5,572 bases of DNA, from assembly GCA_020634625.1 (NCBI GenBank), contig JACKBJ010000033.1, positions 1 to 5,572 of the forward strand, given 5' to 3'. This stretch comes from Caldilineae bacterium. Its GTDB lineage: Bacteria; Chloroflexota; Anaerolineae; Epilineales; Epilineaceae. The translations under genes and the position numbers were made by a program. The notes beneath the pieces are model-generated. The model had not been told where the DNA came from. It saw only the letters and a program-made list of their open reading frames with translations, and did not search any database. Shown in pieces: positions 1-5,572 of the stretch; within the stretch, counting starts at the first letter, position 1; every line of letters starts with the position of its first letter.

Positions 1-1
1 G

Positions 2-1378
2 GCGGCGCCCACCGCCCGGGTTCACGCGCAGGCCCTCCGGCCGGCCGACGCGGTCACCGCTGCCGACGCGACCGATGCCTTCTTCACCCGGCCCCGGCCG
101 GTCGGCTGGACCTATCGGCTGCGGCTGTGGAACGACCTGGGTCGGGCCTACGCCCTGCGCGGGCTGCCGCCCCCCTTGCCGGCCGACCTGCGCGCGGCGG
201 CCGGAGGCGGGCTCGACGAGCCCCCCGGACCGCGCGACCGGGCCGAGACGCTCGACCTGCTGCTGCTCGGCAGCGACCGGCGCTCCGGCGACGGGCCCTG
301 GCGCACCGACACCTTGCTCCTGGCCTCGCTCGACCGCGAGACCGGCCGGGTCGGCCTGATCTCGATCCCCCGCGACCTCTGGGTCTCGATCCCCGGCTAC
401 GGGGCCGGCCGCATCAACACCGCCGACTACCTGGGCCATGTCCGGGGCCTGCCGGATGGCCAGCTGATCCGCGACACGGTCGCGCTCAACCTGGGCCTGG
501 AGGTGGACCACTTCGTTCGGGTCGACCTGCAGGGATTCGTGGCGGTGGTCGAGCAGCTGGGCGGCATCGACGTGCCGGTCGACTGCCCGATCGAAGACTT
601 CTTCCACGACCCGACGGCGCTGGGCGGCGAGCAGGCCCTGGATCTGGACACCGGCCTGCACCACCTGGACGGCGAGATGGCGCTGCGCTACGTTCGCTCG
701 CGCTGGCGCAGCTCCGACTTCGACCGCTCGCGACGCCAGCAACGGGCCCTGCGCGCGGCGATGGCCAGCGCGCGGGAAGCCGGCTTCCTGCGCCGCGCGC
801 CGCGGCTCTGGAAGGCGCTCGAGCCCTACCTGAGCACCGACATCCAGGCCAGCGAGGTTCCCGGGCTCGCCCTCCTGGCCGCCCGGCACGTCGACCACCT
901 GCGGGTCCGCAGCGCGGTGCTGGGTCACCCGGCCACCATCGACTGGGTCACCCCGGACGGCGCCCAGGTACTGCTGTTGGACCCGGCCCGGAGCACGGCC
1001 ATCCTGGACGCCGTCCTGGCGGCGCCCGACGACCCTCCCTCGGCTGGCGCGAGTGCCGGCGCCGCCGCGCTGACCCTCTTCGACGCCACCGGCCAGTCGG
1101 GCTGGGGCCCGGTGCTCGCCGCGCGGCTCGAGGAAGCCGGTCTGCCGGTCGGCGCCGTCGAGACCCGCGCCGCCGGCCCCCAGAGCATGCTGTTCTACAC
1201 CGCCGCGGCCGAGTCCGGCGCCCGCGCCGCCGCCGAGGCGCTCGGCCTGCCGCAGAGCGCCGTCCGCCCGGACACGGACTGGCCGGGGCCGCGGCCGGCC
1301 GAGACCCCGATCTGGGTCCACGTCGGCAGCGACTGGCAGCCCTGCCCCAGCCATCAGGGCCAGTCGCCCGCCGGTTGA
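2..1378 (+). CDS. LCP (LytR-CpsA-Psr) family protein with C-terminal LytR_C domain, 5'-truncated
   Basis: The frame is open from the first bases of the window to a TGA at 1376-1378, so the true start is upstream. The only in-frame start codon before the conserved domain is a TTG at 176. It has no ribosome binding site, and sensible protein sequence (WTYRLRLWNDLGRAY) precedes it, so it is probably not the start. LCP enzymes transfer undecaprenyl-linked glycopolymers onto peptidoglycan at the outer face of the membrane. Family signatures seen: GSDRR (269-283), RTDT (302-313), SIPRD (362-376), GRINTADY shortly after, and an R-x-R then D-x-D-R-x-RRQQ block (695-742), which together supply the Arg/Asp pyrophosphate- and metal-binding residues. 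A second domain at about 1066-1330 (start ALTLFDATGQSGWG) matches LytR_C. No membrane helix is visible in the part present; the anchor is presumably upstream. Which polymer it transfers cannot be told. Confidence 0.9.
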   Translation, partial: AAPTARVHAQALRPADAVTAADATDAFFTRPRPVGWTYRLRLWNDLGRAYALRGLPPPLPADLRAAAGGGLDEPPGPRDRAETLDLLLLGSDRRSGDGPWRTDTLLLASLDRETGRVGLISIPRDLWVSIPGYGAGRINTADYLGHVRGLPDGQLIRDTVALNLGLEVDHFVRVDLQGFVAVVEQLGGIDVPVDCPIEDFFHDPTALGGEQALDLDTGLHHLDGEMALRYVRSRWRSSDFDRSRRQQRALRAAMASAREAGFLRRAPRLWKALEPYLSTDIQASEVPGLALLAARHVDHLRVRSAVLGHPATIDWVTPDGAQVLLLDPARSTAILDAVLAAPDDPPSAGASAGAAALTLFDATGQSGWGPVLAARLEEAGLPVGAVETRAAGPQSMLFYTAAAESGARAAAEALGLPQSAVRPDTDWPGPRPAETPIWVHVGSDWQPCPSHQGQSPAG

Positions 1379-1383
1379 GCCAC

Positions 1384-1423
1384 CGCGTCGCGTGGCCGGG
1401 CTCGGCAGGCCCGCGGCGACGCG
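1384..1423 (+). terminator. Nested GC-rich stem-loop after the LCP gene, possible terminator
   Basis: An 8-bp perfect stem pairs CGCGTCGC (1384-1391) with GCGACGCG (1416-1423). Inside it, CGGGC (1397-1401) pairs with GCCCG (1409-1413). The structure begins 5 bases after the LCP stop codon. There is no T-tract after it, so it is not a textbook intrinsic terminator. It could be a U-poor terminator, an mRNA 3'-end stabiliser, or chance pairing in GC-rich DNA. Confidence 0.35.
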
Positions 1424-1484
1424 CAACCCGGCACCCGGGCATCCGTGCGGTCCGGGCCACGTCGATCCCGGCCTGCAATCCATC

Positions 1485-1493
1485 GAGAGAAGA
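1485..1493 (+). promoter_or_regulatory. Purine-rich ribosome binding site that sets the start at 1496
   Basis: GAGAGAAGA lies 2 bases before the ATG at 1496. This favours the ATG over an in-frame GTG at 1445, which has only GC-rich non-coding-looking sequence before it. The match to the anti-Shine-Dalgarno sequence is moderate. Confidence 0.5.
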
Positions 1494-1495
1494 CC

Positions 1496-1975
1496 ATGCG
1501 CTACGTCTCCGCCATCTACGACGCCCCGATGCCCGCCGGCCTGGCCTTGAAAGCCCTGCGCGCGGCCGGCTTCGAGGACCGTGACCTGGCGGTCCTGCCG
1601 GATCTGCCGGCCCTGCCGCCGGTCGCTGGTTTCCTCGCGAGGTCGACCGAAGCGACGGGGGACCCGGCGCGGGCCCTGGCCGAGCTGGGCCTGCCCCAGC
1701 AGCGCCACGCGCTCCTCCGCGAAGCCTTGTGGCGCGGCGCGATCGTCATCCTGGTCCGCTGTCCCGACCTGTCGGCGCCGGCCGCCGTTTGGGCGCTCGA
1801 TGCGGCGGGCCCCCTGCCCGACGCGCGCCTGGCTCGGGATTGGCGAAGGGAGCCGGGGATGCGCTACCGGTGGTCGGAGCTTCCGGCACCGGTGCTGGCC
1901 CTGCCGAGCGAGGCGGCGACGCCGAAGGTGGTGGCACCCGACGCCCGGCCGCCGTCTGCGCCGGGGCTGGCGTGA
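1496..1975 (+). CDS. Small protein with YflT/general stress 17M-like domain
   Basis: This 159-residue protein resembles the fold family of Bacillus YflT/GSP17M in pattern. It begins with a short strand, then a helix running into AGF and a D-x-AVL strand (residues 16-34, ALKALRAAGFEDRDLAVL). A second half (61-106) has LAELGLP, a helix, a RGAIVILVR strand and a further helix ending in AAGP. In related proteins the second half reads roughly as LxxLGVPxxxAxxYExxLxxGGxLVxVR. No catalytic residues are evident. The biochemical role of this domain is not established; members are often stress-linked. Residues 115-159 form a Pro/Ala-rich tail, probably disordered. There is no signal peptide or membrane segment, so it is probably cytoplasmic. 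The stop overlaps a GTG of the next gene (GTGA at 1972-1975), suggesting co-translation. The gene call is firm; the family assignment is moderate and made by eye. Confidence 0.72.
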   Translation: MRYVSAIYDAPMPAGLALKALRAAGFEDRDLAVLPDLPALPPVAGFLARSTEATGDPARALAELGLPQQRHALLREALWRGAIVILVRCPDLSAPAAVWALDAAGPLPDARLARDWRREPGMRYRWSELPAPVLALPSEAATPKVVAPDARPPSAPGLA

Positions 1976-1990
1976 GCCCCCGGCCGACCT

Positions 1991-1994
1991 GGAG
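1991..1994 (+). promoter_or_regulatory. GGAG ribosome binding site for the ACT protein start at 2005
   Basis: GGAG sits 10 bases before the ATG at 2005 and is the best Shine-Dalgarno match near the gene's start. It supports 2005 over the overlapping GTG at 1972, which has only a weak GGGG upstream (1963-1966). Confidence 0.45.
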
Positions 1995-2004
1995 CCCGCG
2001 CTCG

Positions 2005-2352
2005 ATGCAGCCGGTCAGGCAGGCCGGGGTGTACGCCTTCGCCGCCTTGCCGCCGGGGTCGGACCCGAGCGCCCTCGACCCCGTCGCGACCCTGCGCGAA
2101 GCCGAGGGCATCACGGTGATCGTCGAAGAGACCCGCGCGAGGCAGGCCGGGCTCGACATCCTGTTTCGCGCCGCCTGGATCACCTTGACCGTTCCCTCCG
2201 ATCTTCAGGCGGTGGGCCTGACGGCCGCCTTCGCCGGGCTGCTCGCCGACGCCGGGATCGCCTGCAACGTCGTGGCGGGCGCCTTCCACGACCACATCTT
2301 CGTTCCGGTGGAGTCGAGCGACGCCGCCATGGCGGCGCTCTTGGCGCGGTAG
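2005..2352 (+). CDS. ACT domain protein of the COG3602 type (ACT_3/ACT_7)
   Basis: The 115-residue product follows the COG3602 family pattern almost throughout. It has MQPVRQAGVYAFAALP at the N-terminus (family: MxPxLxxGxYVFxxLP) and REAEGITVIV at 31-40. From about 58 to 101 it has WITLTV, then AVGLTAAFAGLLADAGIACN, VVAG and HDHIFVP. ACT domains usually bind small ligands, often amino acids, and regulate enzymes; the ligand and partner of this stand-alone family are unknown. It is presumably cytoplasmic. I chose the ATG at 2005 because family similarity begins there and GGAG lies upstream. A GTG at 1972, overlapping the previous stop, would add 11 residues and bring the length closer to the usual 130 or so, so it remains a real alternative. 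Likely co-transcribed with the YflT-like gene before it. No truncation is seen. Confidence 0.88.
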   Translation: MQPVRQAGVYAFAALPPGSDPSALDPVATLREAEGITVIVEETRARQAGLDILFRAAWITLTVPSDLQAVGLTAAFAGLLADAGIACNVVAGAFHDHIFVPVESSDAAMAALLAR

Positions 2353-2402
2353 CCGGGACGTCGCCGACCCGGCCCGGCTGATGCCGCCCGGCCGTCGGGC
2401 CC

Positions 2403-2408
2403 TATACT
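2403..2408 (+). promoter_or_regulatory. -10 element of a probable leaderless promoter for the helicase gene
   Basis: TATACT matches the TATAAT consensus at 5 of 6 positions and stands out in a nearly A/T-free region. Transcription would start about 7 bases after it, at 2415-2416, which is the A of the helicase ATG. There is no Shine-Dalgarno sequence before 2416. The -35 is weak: CTGATG at 2378-2383 has 3 of 6 matches with 19-base spacing. Confidence 0.6.
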
Positions 2409-2415
2409 TGGCCGC

Positions 2416-5325
2416 ATGCCGCCACCCTTCGTCGTCCCCATCCGCGACCTGCTGCGCGATCTCGAATCCGAGCCGCGGCTGGCCCCGCAGATCGAGGCCC
2501 TGCGCGTGCTGCCCGAACGGCCGGCGCGCCATGGCGACTGGCCGGCCGCGCTGCACCCCGACCTGATCGCGGCCGCCGCCCGCCTCGGCGTCGAACGGCT
2601 CTATTCCCACCAGAGCCTGGCCGTCGGCGCCGCGCTCGAGGGCCGGCACGTGGTCACGGTCGCCGCGACCGCCTCCGGCAAGAGCCTGGCCTACCTCCTG
2701 CCGCTCCTGGACACGCTGCGGCGTCGGCCCGAGGCCCGCGCCCTGCTGCTCTTTCCCACCAAGGCCCTGGCGCGCGACCAGCTGGCCGTGCTGGAGGCCT
2801 GGGACGCCGCGCTGCCCGCCGCCGGCTTCCGCCCGGCCGCCTACGACGGTGACACGCCGCGCGGCGCCCGGTCCCAGATCCGGCGCGAGGCGCGCATCGT
2901 GGTCAGCAACCCCGACATGCTGCACGCCGGCATCCTGCCGCAGCACGCCAGCTGGGCCAGCTTCCTGGGCGGACTCTCGGACCTGGTGCTGGACGAGATG
3001 CACGTCTACCGCGGCATCTTCGGCAGCCACGTGGCCAACGTGATCCGCCGCCTGCGGCGGGTGGCGCGCTTCCATGCCACGATGCAGGGAGCCGATCCGA
3101 CGCGCCCGCCCGGGGCGGGCGCCGCGGGTCCGGAGGTCGCCGACGCCGGCCGACCCGGCAGCCCGGGCCGCCCGCGCTTCGCCTTCAGCTCGGCCACGAT
3201 CGCCAACCCGGCCGAGCTGGCCGAGCGCCTGGTCGGGGCGGCGGTGACCGTGATCGACGCGGACGGCGCGCCGCGCGGTCGGCGCAGCTTCCTGATCTAC
3301 AACCCCCCGGTGGTCGATCCGGTGCTGAACCTGCGCCGCAGCGCCGTGCTCGAGTCCGAGGCCCTGGCCCGGCGCTGCCTGGCGGCCGGCGTCCAGACCA
3401 TCGTCTTCGCCCGCTCGCGGCAGTCGGCCGAGCTGCTGCTGCGCTATCTGGACGAGGGCCTGGCCCGCGAGGGCCTGCGCCCGGCGCCCGGCGACGCCAT
3501 GCCCCTGGTGCGCGGCTATCGCGGCGGCTATATGGCCGGCGAGCGGCGAGCGATCGAGGCGGCCCTGCGCGAGGGTCGACTGCGCGGCGTGGTGGCCACC
3601 AACGCCCTCGAGCTGGGCGTGGACATCGGCCAGCTCGATGCCTGCGTCATGTCGGGCTACCCGGGCAGCATCGCCAGCACCTGGCAGCAGGCCGGCCGCG
3701 CCGGCCGCCGCGCCGGCGAGTCGCTGGCGATCCTGGTCGCCGGGGCCAGCCCGATCGACCAGTTCATCGCCCGCCACCCCGACTACCTGTTCGAGGGCTC
3801 GCCCGAGCATGCCCGCATCGCGCCGGACAACCTCTTGATCCTGCTCGACCACCTGCGCTGCGCCGCCTTCGAGCTGCCCTTCGACGCGGCCGAGGCCAGC
3901 CGGCCCTTCGGGGCCGACCCGGGCGACCCGCCGGTTCTTCCGGCGACGCGCGCCGAGCCATCCGGGTTCGGCCCGGCGATCGACGCGGCCCACGCCGATG
4001 CGCCCGGCATCGATGGCGCGACCGCAGCGGGTCCCGACGTCGATGGCGCGACCGCAGCGGGTCCCGGCGTCGGTGTCCCGGCGGCGCCGACCGTGGCCGA
4101 GCTCCTGGCGGTGCTCGAGGCCCAGGGTCTGCTCCAACGCTCCGGCGACACCTGGTACTGGATGGCCGATGAACGCCCGGCCGAGCGGGTTGGCCTGCGC
4201 GGCGCGGGCGCCGACGCGGTGGCGATCGTGCTCGGTCCGCCACCGCTGGGTGGGGCGGCGGGGCCGGCCCGGCTGCGACCGATCCCGACCGATGGCGGCG
4301 ACCCGGAAGCCGCCGGGAGGCCTCCGGCCGCCGAGGTCCTCGGCACCGTCGAGCGCAGCAGCGCGCCGCTGATGCTGCACCCGGGCGCCGTCTACCTGCA
4401 CGAGGGCTCGAGCTACGTGGTCGAGTCCTTGGATCTGGACGAAGGCCGCGCCTACGTCCAGGCCAGCGACGGCAGCCTCTACACCCGGGCATCGAGCCAC
4501 GTCGAGATCCAGCCCCTGCGCCACTTCGCCGAGCGCAGGGCGAGCGGCGTGGACCTGGCCCAGGGCGAGCTGGACGTGCGCAGTCGGGCCACCGGCTACC
4601 GCCGCATCCGCTTTCGCACCCACGAGACCCTGGGCTGGGGCGACATCGACCTGCCCGAGCAGCGGCATGTCGCCGGCGGCTACTGGTTCACCCTGCGGGA
4701 CGAGACCGTCGAGCGCCTGCGCGCCCTGGGTCGTTGGCACCACGATCCGGTCCGCGACCGAGGCCCGAGCTGGCCGCGCCAGGCGCTGCGGGCACGCGAA
4801 CGCGACGGCCGACGCTGCCGGCTCTGCAACGCGCCCGAGCGGGCGGACCGGGCCCACGACGTGCACCATATCCGCCCCTTTCGGGACTTCGGCTGGCAGA
4901 AGGGCCTCAACGAGCGGCATCTGGAGGCCAACGACCTCGACAACCTCATCACCCTGTGCAAAGCCTGTCATCGCAGCGCGGAGCGCTGTCTGGGCCTGCA
5001 CGGCGGCCTGCAGGGCCTGGGCCATGCCCTGGGCCATGTGGCCCCGCTCTTCCTGATGTGCGACGCCGGCGACCTGGGCGTCAAGACCGAGAGCCATGCC
5101 GCCTGGTCCAAGCGACCGACGGTGGTCGTCTTCGAACGGGCCGCGGCCGGCGTGGGCTTCGGCGAGGCGCTATTCGAGCTGCACGAGCGCCTGATCGCGG
5201 CCACCCGCGCGCTGGTCGAGGGCTGTCCCTGCCCGGCCGGCTGCCCGGCCTGCGTCGGGCCGGCGGCCGGTGGCCTGGTCGACGCCAAGTCGCAGGTGCT
5301 GGCCGTCCTGGCCGCCCTCCGCTGA
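2416..5325 (+). CDS. MrfA/YprA-type DEAD/DEAH helicase with inserted HNH endonuclease domain
   Basis: The protein has 969 residues. A SF2 helicase core comes first: Q-like YSHQ (63-66), Walker A ATASGKS (84-90), FPTKALARDQ (113-122), SNPDMLH (164-170), motif II DEMH (193-196) and SSATIANP (258-265). The second RecA lobe has IVFARSRQSAE (329-339), ATNALELGVDIG (394-405) and QQAGRAGRR (424-432). A winged-helix/beta region follows (about 558-760, with HPGAVYLHEG). An HNH domain occupies about 795-855: C801, C804, H817-H818, N843, C848, C851 and H852. The DUF1998/MZB zinc region resumes after it, ending in C937, C939, C943 and C946. MrfA helicases unwind DNA in repair of mitomycin-type damage, with exonuclease MrfB as partner in Bacillus; no MrfB is recognisable here. 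Residues 1-66 follow the family pattern, supporting the ATG at 2416. Gly/Ala/Pro-rich inserts occur at 221-253, 491-557 and 606-638. Helicase identity is firm; HNH activity is inferred. Confidence 0.93.
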   Translation: MPPPFVVPIRDLLRDLESEPRLAPQIEALRVLPERPARHGDWPAALHPDLIAAAARLGVERLYSHQSLAVGAALEGRHVVTVAATASGKSLAYLLPLLDTLRRRPEARALLLFPTKALARDQLAVLEAWDAALPAAGFRPAAYDGDTPRGARSQIRREARIVVSNPDMLHAGILPQHASWASFLGGLSDLVLDEMHVYRGIFGSHVANVIRRLRRVARFHATMQGADPTRPPGAGAAGPEVADAGRPGSPGRPRFAFSSATIANPAELAERLVGAAVTVIDADGAPRGRRSFLIYNPPVVDPVLNLRRSAVLESEALARRCLAAGVQTIVFARSRQSAELLLRYLDEGLAREGLRPAPGDAMPLVRGYRGGYMAGERRAIEAALREGRLRGVVATNALELGVDIGQLDACVMSGYPGSIASTWQQAGRAGRRAGESLAILVAGASPIDQFIARHPDYLFEGSPEHARIAPDNLLILLDHLRCAAFELPFDAAEASRPFGADPGDPPVLPATRAEPSGFGPAIDAAHADAPGIDGATAAGPDVDGATAAGPGVGVPAAPTVAELLAVLEAQGLLQRSGDTWYWMADERPAERVGLRGAGADAVAIVLGPPPLGGAAGPARLRPIPTDGGDPEAAGRPPAAEVLGTVERSSAPLMLHPGAVYLHEGSSYVVESLDLDEGRAYVQASDGSLYTRASSHVEIQPLRHFAERRASGVDLAQGELDVRSRATGYRRIRFRTHETLGWGDIDLPEQRHVAGGYWFTLRDETVERLRALGRWHHDPVRDRGPSWPRQALRARERDGRRCRLCNAPERADRAHDVHHIRPFRDFGWQKGLNERHLEANDLDNLITLCKACHRSAERCLGLHGGLQGLGHALGHVAPLFLMCDAGDLGVKTESHAAWSKRPTVVVFERAAAGVGFGEALFELHERLIAATRALVEGCPCPAGCPACVGPAAGGLVDAKSQVLAVLAALR
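4009..4068 (+). repeat. Two tandem 30-bp repeats inside the helicase linker
   Basis: Two adjacent 30-base units (4009-4038 and 4039-4068) are nearly identical; in the best register (4011-4040 and 4041-4070) 29 of 30 bases agree. They encode IDGATAAGPD and VDGATAAGPG. A more diverged unit, IDAAHADAPG, lies just before (3979-4008), so the protein shows about three 10-residue units. The repeat keeps the reading frame and falls in a Gly/Ala/Pro-rich, probably disordered linker after the second RecA lobe. It looks like a recent in-frame duplication. Confidence 0.85.
4798..4971 (+). other. HNH endonuclease domain segment within the helicase gene
   Basis: This stretch encodes residues 795-852 of the helicase. 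It contains CRLC, then HDVHHI (candidate catalytic His), then DLDNLITLC and KACH. The CxxC...HHI...N...CxxCH order is that of a zinc-stabilised HNH nuclease, with all usual key residues present. It sits between the GYWFTL strand (about 755-760) and the LHGGLQGLGHALGHVAPLF helix (861-879), which are close together in helicases of this family without the insert. Confidence 0.85.
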
Positions 5326-5333
5326 GCCCCGCC

Positions 5334-5366
5334 GGCGGCCATGACCCGGGCCGCCACCGCGGCCCG
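5334..5366 (+). terminator. Overlapping alternative hairpins after the helicase gene, possible terminator
   Basis: Two competing stems share bases. GGCGGCC (5334-5340) pairs with GGCCGCC (5349-5355). CGGGCCGC (5347-5354) pairs with GCGGCCCG (5359-5366) around the 4-base loop CACC. The second is the stronger and lies just before the next promoter. No T-tract follows, only AATTGG, so termination here would be U-poor or factor-dependent. Confidence 0.4.
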
Positions 5367-5368
5367 AA

Positions 5369-5399
5369 TTGGCTCGCGCTGCCGCTCCCATGCTATCTT
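5369..5399 (+). promoter_or_regulatory. Extended -10 promoter for the gene starting at 5476
   Basis: TTGGCT (5369-5374) matches the -35 consensus at 4 of 6 positions. TATCTT (5394-5399) matches the -10 at 4 of 6 and is preceded by TG at 5391-5392, the extended -10 motif. The spacing is 19 bases, long but tolerable with an extended -10. The predicted transcription start is near 5406, giving a leader of about 70 bases. Confidence 0.55.
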
Positions 5400-5432
5400 T
5401 AACCGCAAGTTCGGGCCCCCGGCCCGGCCCTT

Positions 5433-5455
5433 GCGCGCCCGAGCGGCGCGCTTTT
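5433..5455 (+). terminator. Terminator-like hairpin inside the leader of the last gene, possible attenuator
   Basis: GCGCGCC (5433-5439) and GGCGCGC (5445-5451) form a perfect 7-bp all-G/C stem with a 5-base loop, followed at once by TTTT (5452-5455). It lies between the predicted promoter and the ribosome binding site, the place of a transcription attenuator. An upstream 6-bp hairpin, CGGGCC (5412-5417) with GGCCCG (5421-5426), precedes it. The T-run is short, so termination may be partial. Confidence 0.5.
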
Positions 5456-5462
5456 GTGTGCC

Positions 5463-5468
5463 AGGAGA
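5463..5468 (+). promoter_or_regulatory. Ribosome binding site before 5476
   Basis: AGGAGA lies 7 bases before the ATG at 5476. It is the clearest Shine-Dalgarno sequence in the window and fixes the start of the last gene. Confidence 0.8.
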
Positions 5469-5475
5469 CCACGAT

Positions 5476-5572
5476 ATGGAACGCGTGATCGACCCTGCCG
5501 CGAACGGTGCCCAGCCCTTCGCGGCCTCGAGCCCCGGCCAGCTGCGGCTGCGGCCGATGCCCGGCCTGACCT
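5476..5572 (+). CDS. Unidentified protein, N-terminal 32 codons only, 3'-truncated by the window
   Basis: The frame opens at an ATG with a strong AGGAGA upstream and runs off the window. The visible residues begin MERVIDPAANGAQPFAASS and end LRLRPMPGLT. The first 20 or so look like a flexible tail with no signal peptide or membrane segment; LRLRPMPGL could be the first strand of a folded domain. I do not recognise the family. In Bacillus the exonuclease MrfB is encoded beside the helicase MrfA, but nothing seen here identifies this as MrfB. The gene has its own promoter and a structured leader, so it appears to be transcribed separately from the helicase. Confidence 0.7.
   Translation, partial: MERVIDPAANGAQPFAASSPGQLRLRPMPGLT

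Noticed and set aside
1474..1479. TGCAAT as a -10 element before the YflT-like gene
   Set aside because: Only 4 of 6 consensus matches, no acceptable -35 about 17 bases upstream, and the predicted start would leave almost no leader for the purine-rich ribosome binding site.
1445..1495. Upstream GTG start for the YflT-like protein
   Set aside because: It would add a basic 17-residue extension with no ribosome binding site; the domain's first strand begins at the ATG at 1496, which has a purine-rich site before it.
127..1584. A 485-codon + strand frame overlapping the LCP gene
   Set aside because: The translation is an Arg/Pro/Gly-rich low-complexity shadow, while the other frame contains all LCP signatures and a LytR_C domain.
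2371..2401. Hairpin GGCCCG/CGGGCC before the helicase as a terminator of the upstream pair
   Set aside because: The 6-bp stem has a 19-base loop and no T-tract, and it overlaps the promoter region of the helicase; chance pairing is as likely.
1864..5097. A 1077-codon open frame on the minus strand, antisense to three genes
   Set aside because: It is a mirror of the helicase reading frame in GC-rich DNA, where stop codons are rare. Its translation is Gly/Ala/Arg/Gln-rich with no recognisable domain, whereas the + strand frame carries full helicase and HNH motifs.
5476..5572. Calling the last gene MrfB (the usual partner exonuclease of MrfA)
   Set aside because: Only 32 residues are visible and none form a recognisable RNase H-like exonuclease motif; neighbourhood alone is not enough, and it has a separate promoter.

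Overview
The window is very GC-rich bacterial DNA, roughly three quarters G+C by eye. All recognisable genes lie on the + strand and are closely packed. The set comprises an LCP cell-wall enzyme with a LytR_C tail, a YflT-like stress-domain protein, a COG3602 ACT protein and an MrfA/YprA-type helicase carrying an HNH nuclease. Together with a probable leaderless promoter, it fits a high-GC, mostly uncultured lineage such as Chloroflexota or, less likely, an actinobacterial relative. This assignment is inference from gene style; no taxonomic marker gene is present.

Layout: (1) 2-1378, the 3' part of an LCP (LytR-CpsA-Psr) protein whose start lies upstream of the window. (2) 1379-1495, a short gap holding a nested stem-loop. 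(3) 1496-1975, a small protein with a YflT/general-stress-17M-like domain, coupled to (4) about 2005-2352 (alternative start 1972, overlapping the previous stop as GTGA), an ACT_3/ACT_7 protein of the COG3602 type. (5) 2353-2415, a spacer ending in a -10 element (TATACT) only 7 bases before the next ATG. (6) 2416-5325, a 969-residue DEAD/DEAH helicase of the MrfA (YprA)/Hrq1-related family, with a complete HNH endonuclease domain inserted into its C-terminal zinc-binding (DUF1998/MZB) region. (7) 5326-5475, a regulatory gap with overlapping hairpins, an extended -10 promoter, a leader containing a terminator-like hairpin, and a clear ribosome binding site. (8) 5476-end, the first 32 codons of an unidentified gene.

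Functionally the window mixes envelope assembly (LCP), two small probably regulatory or stress proteins that look co-translated, and a DNA-repair-type helicase that appears to have its own leaderless promoter. The most notable items are the helicase-HNH fusion and the attenuator-like leader before the last gene. I see no rRNA, tRNA, mobile element or CRISPR array.
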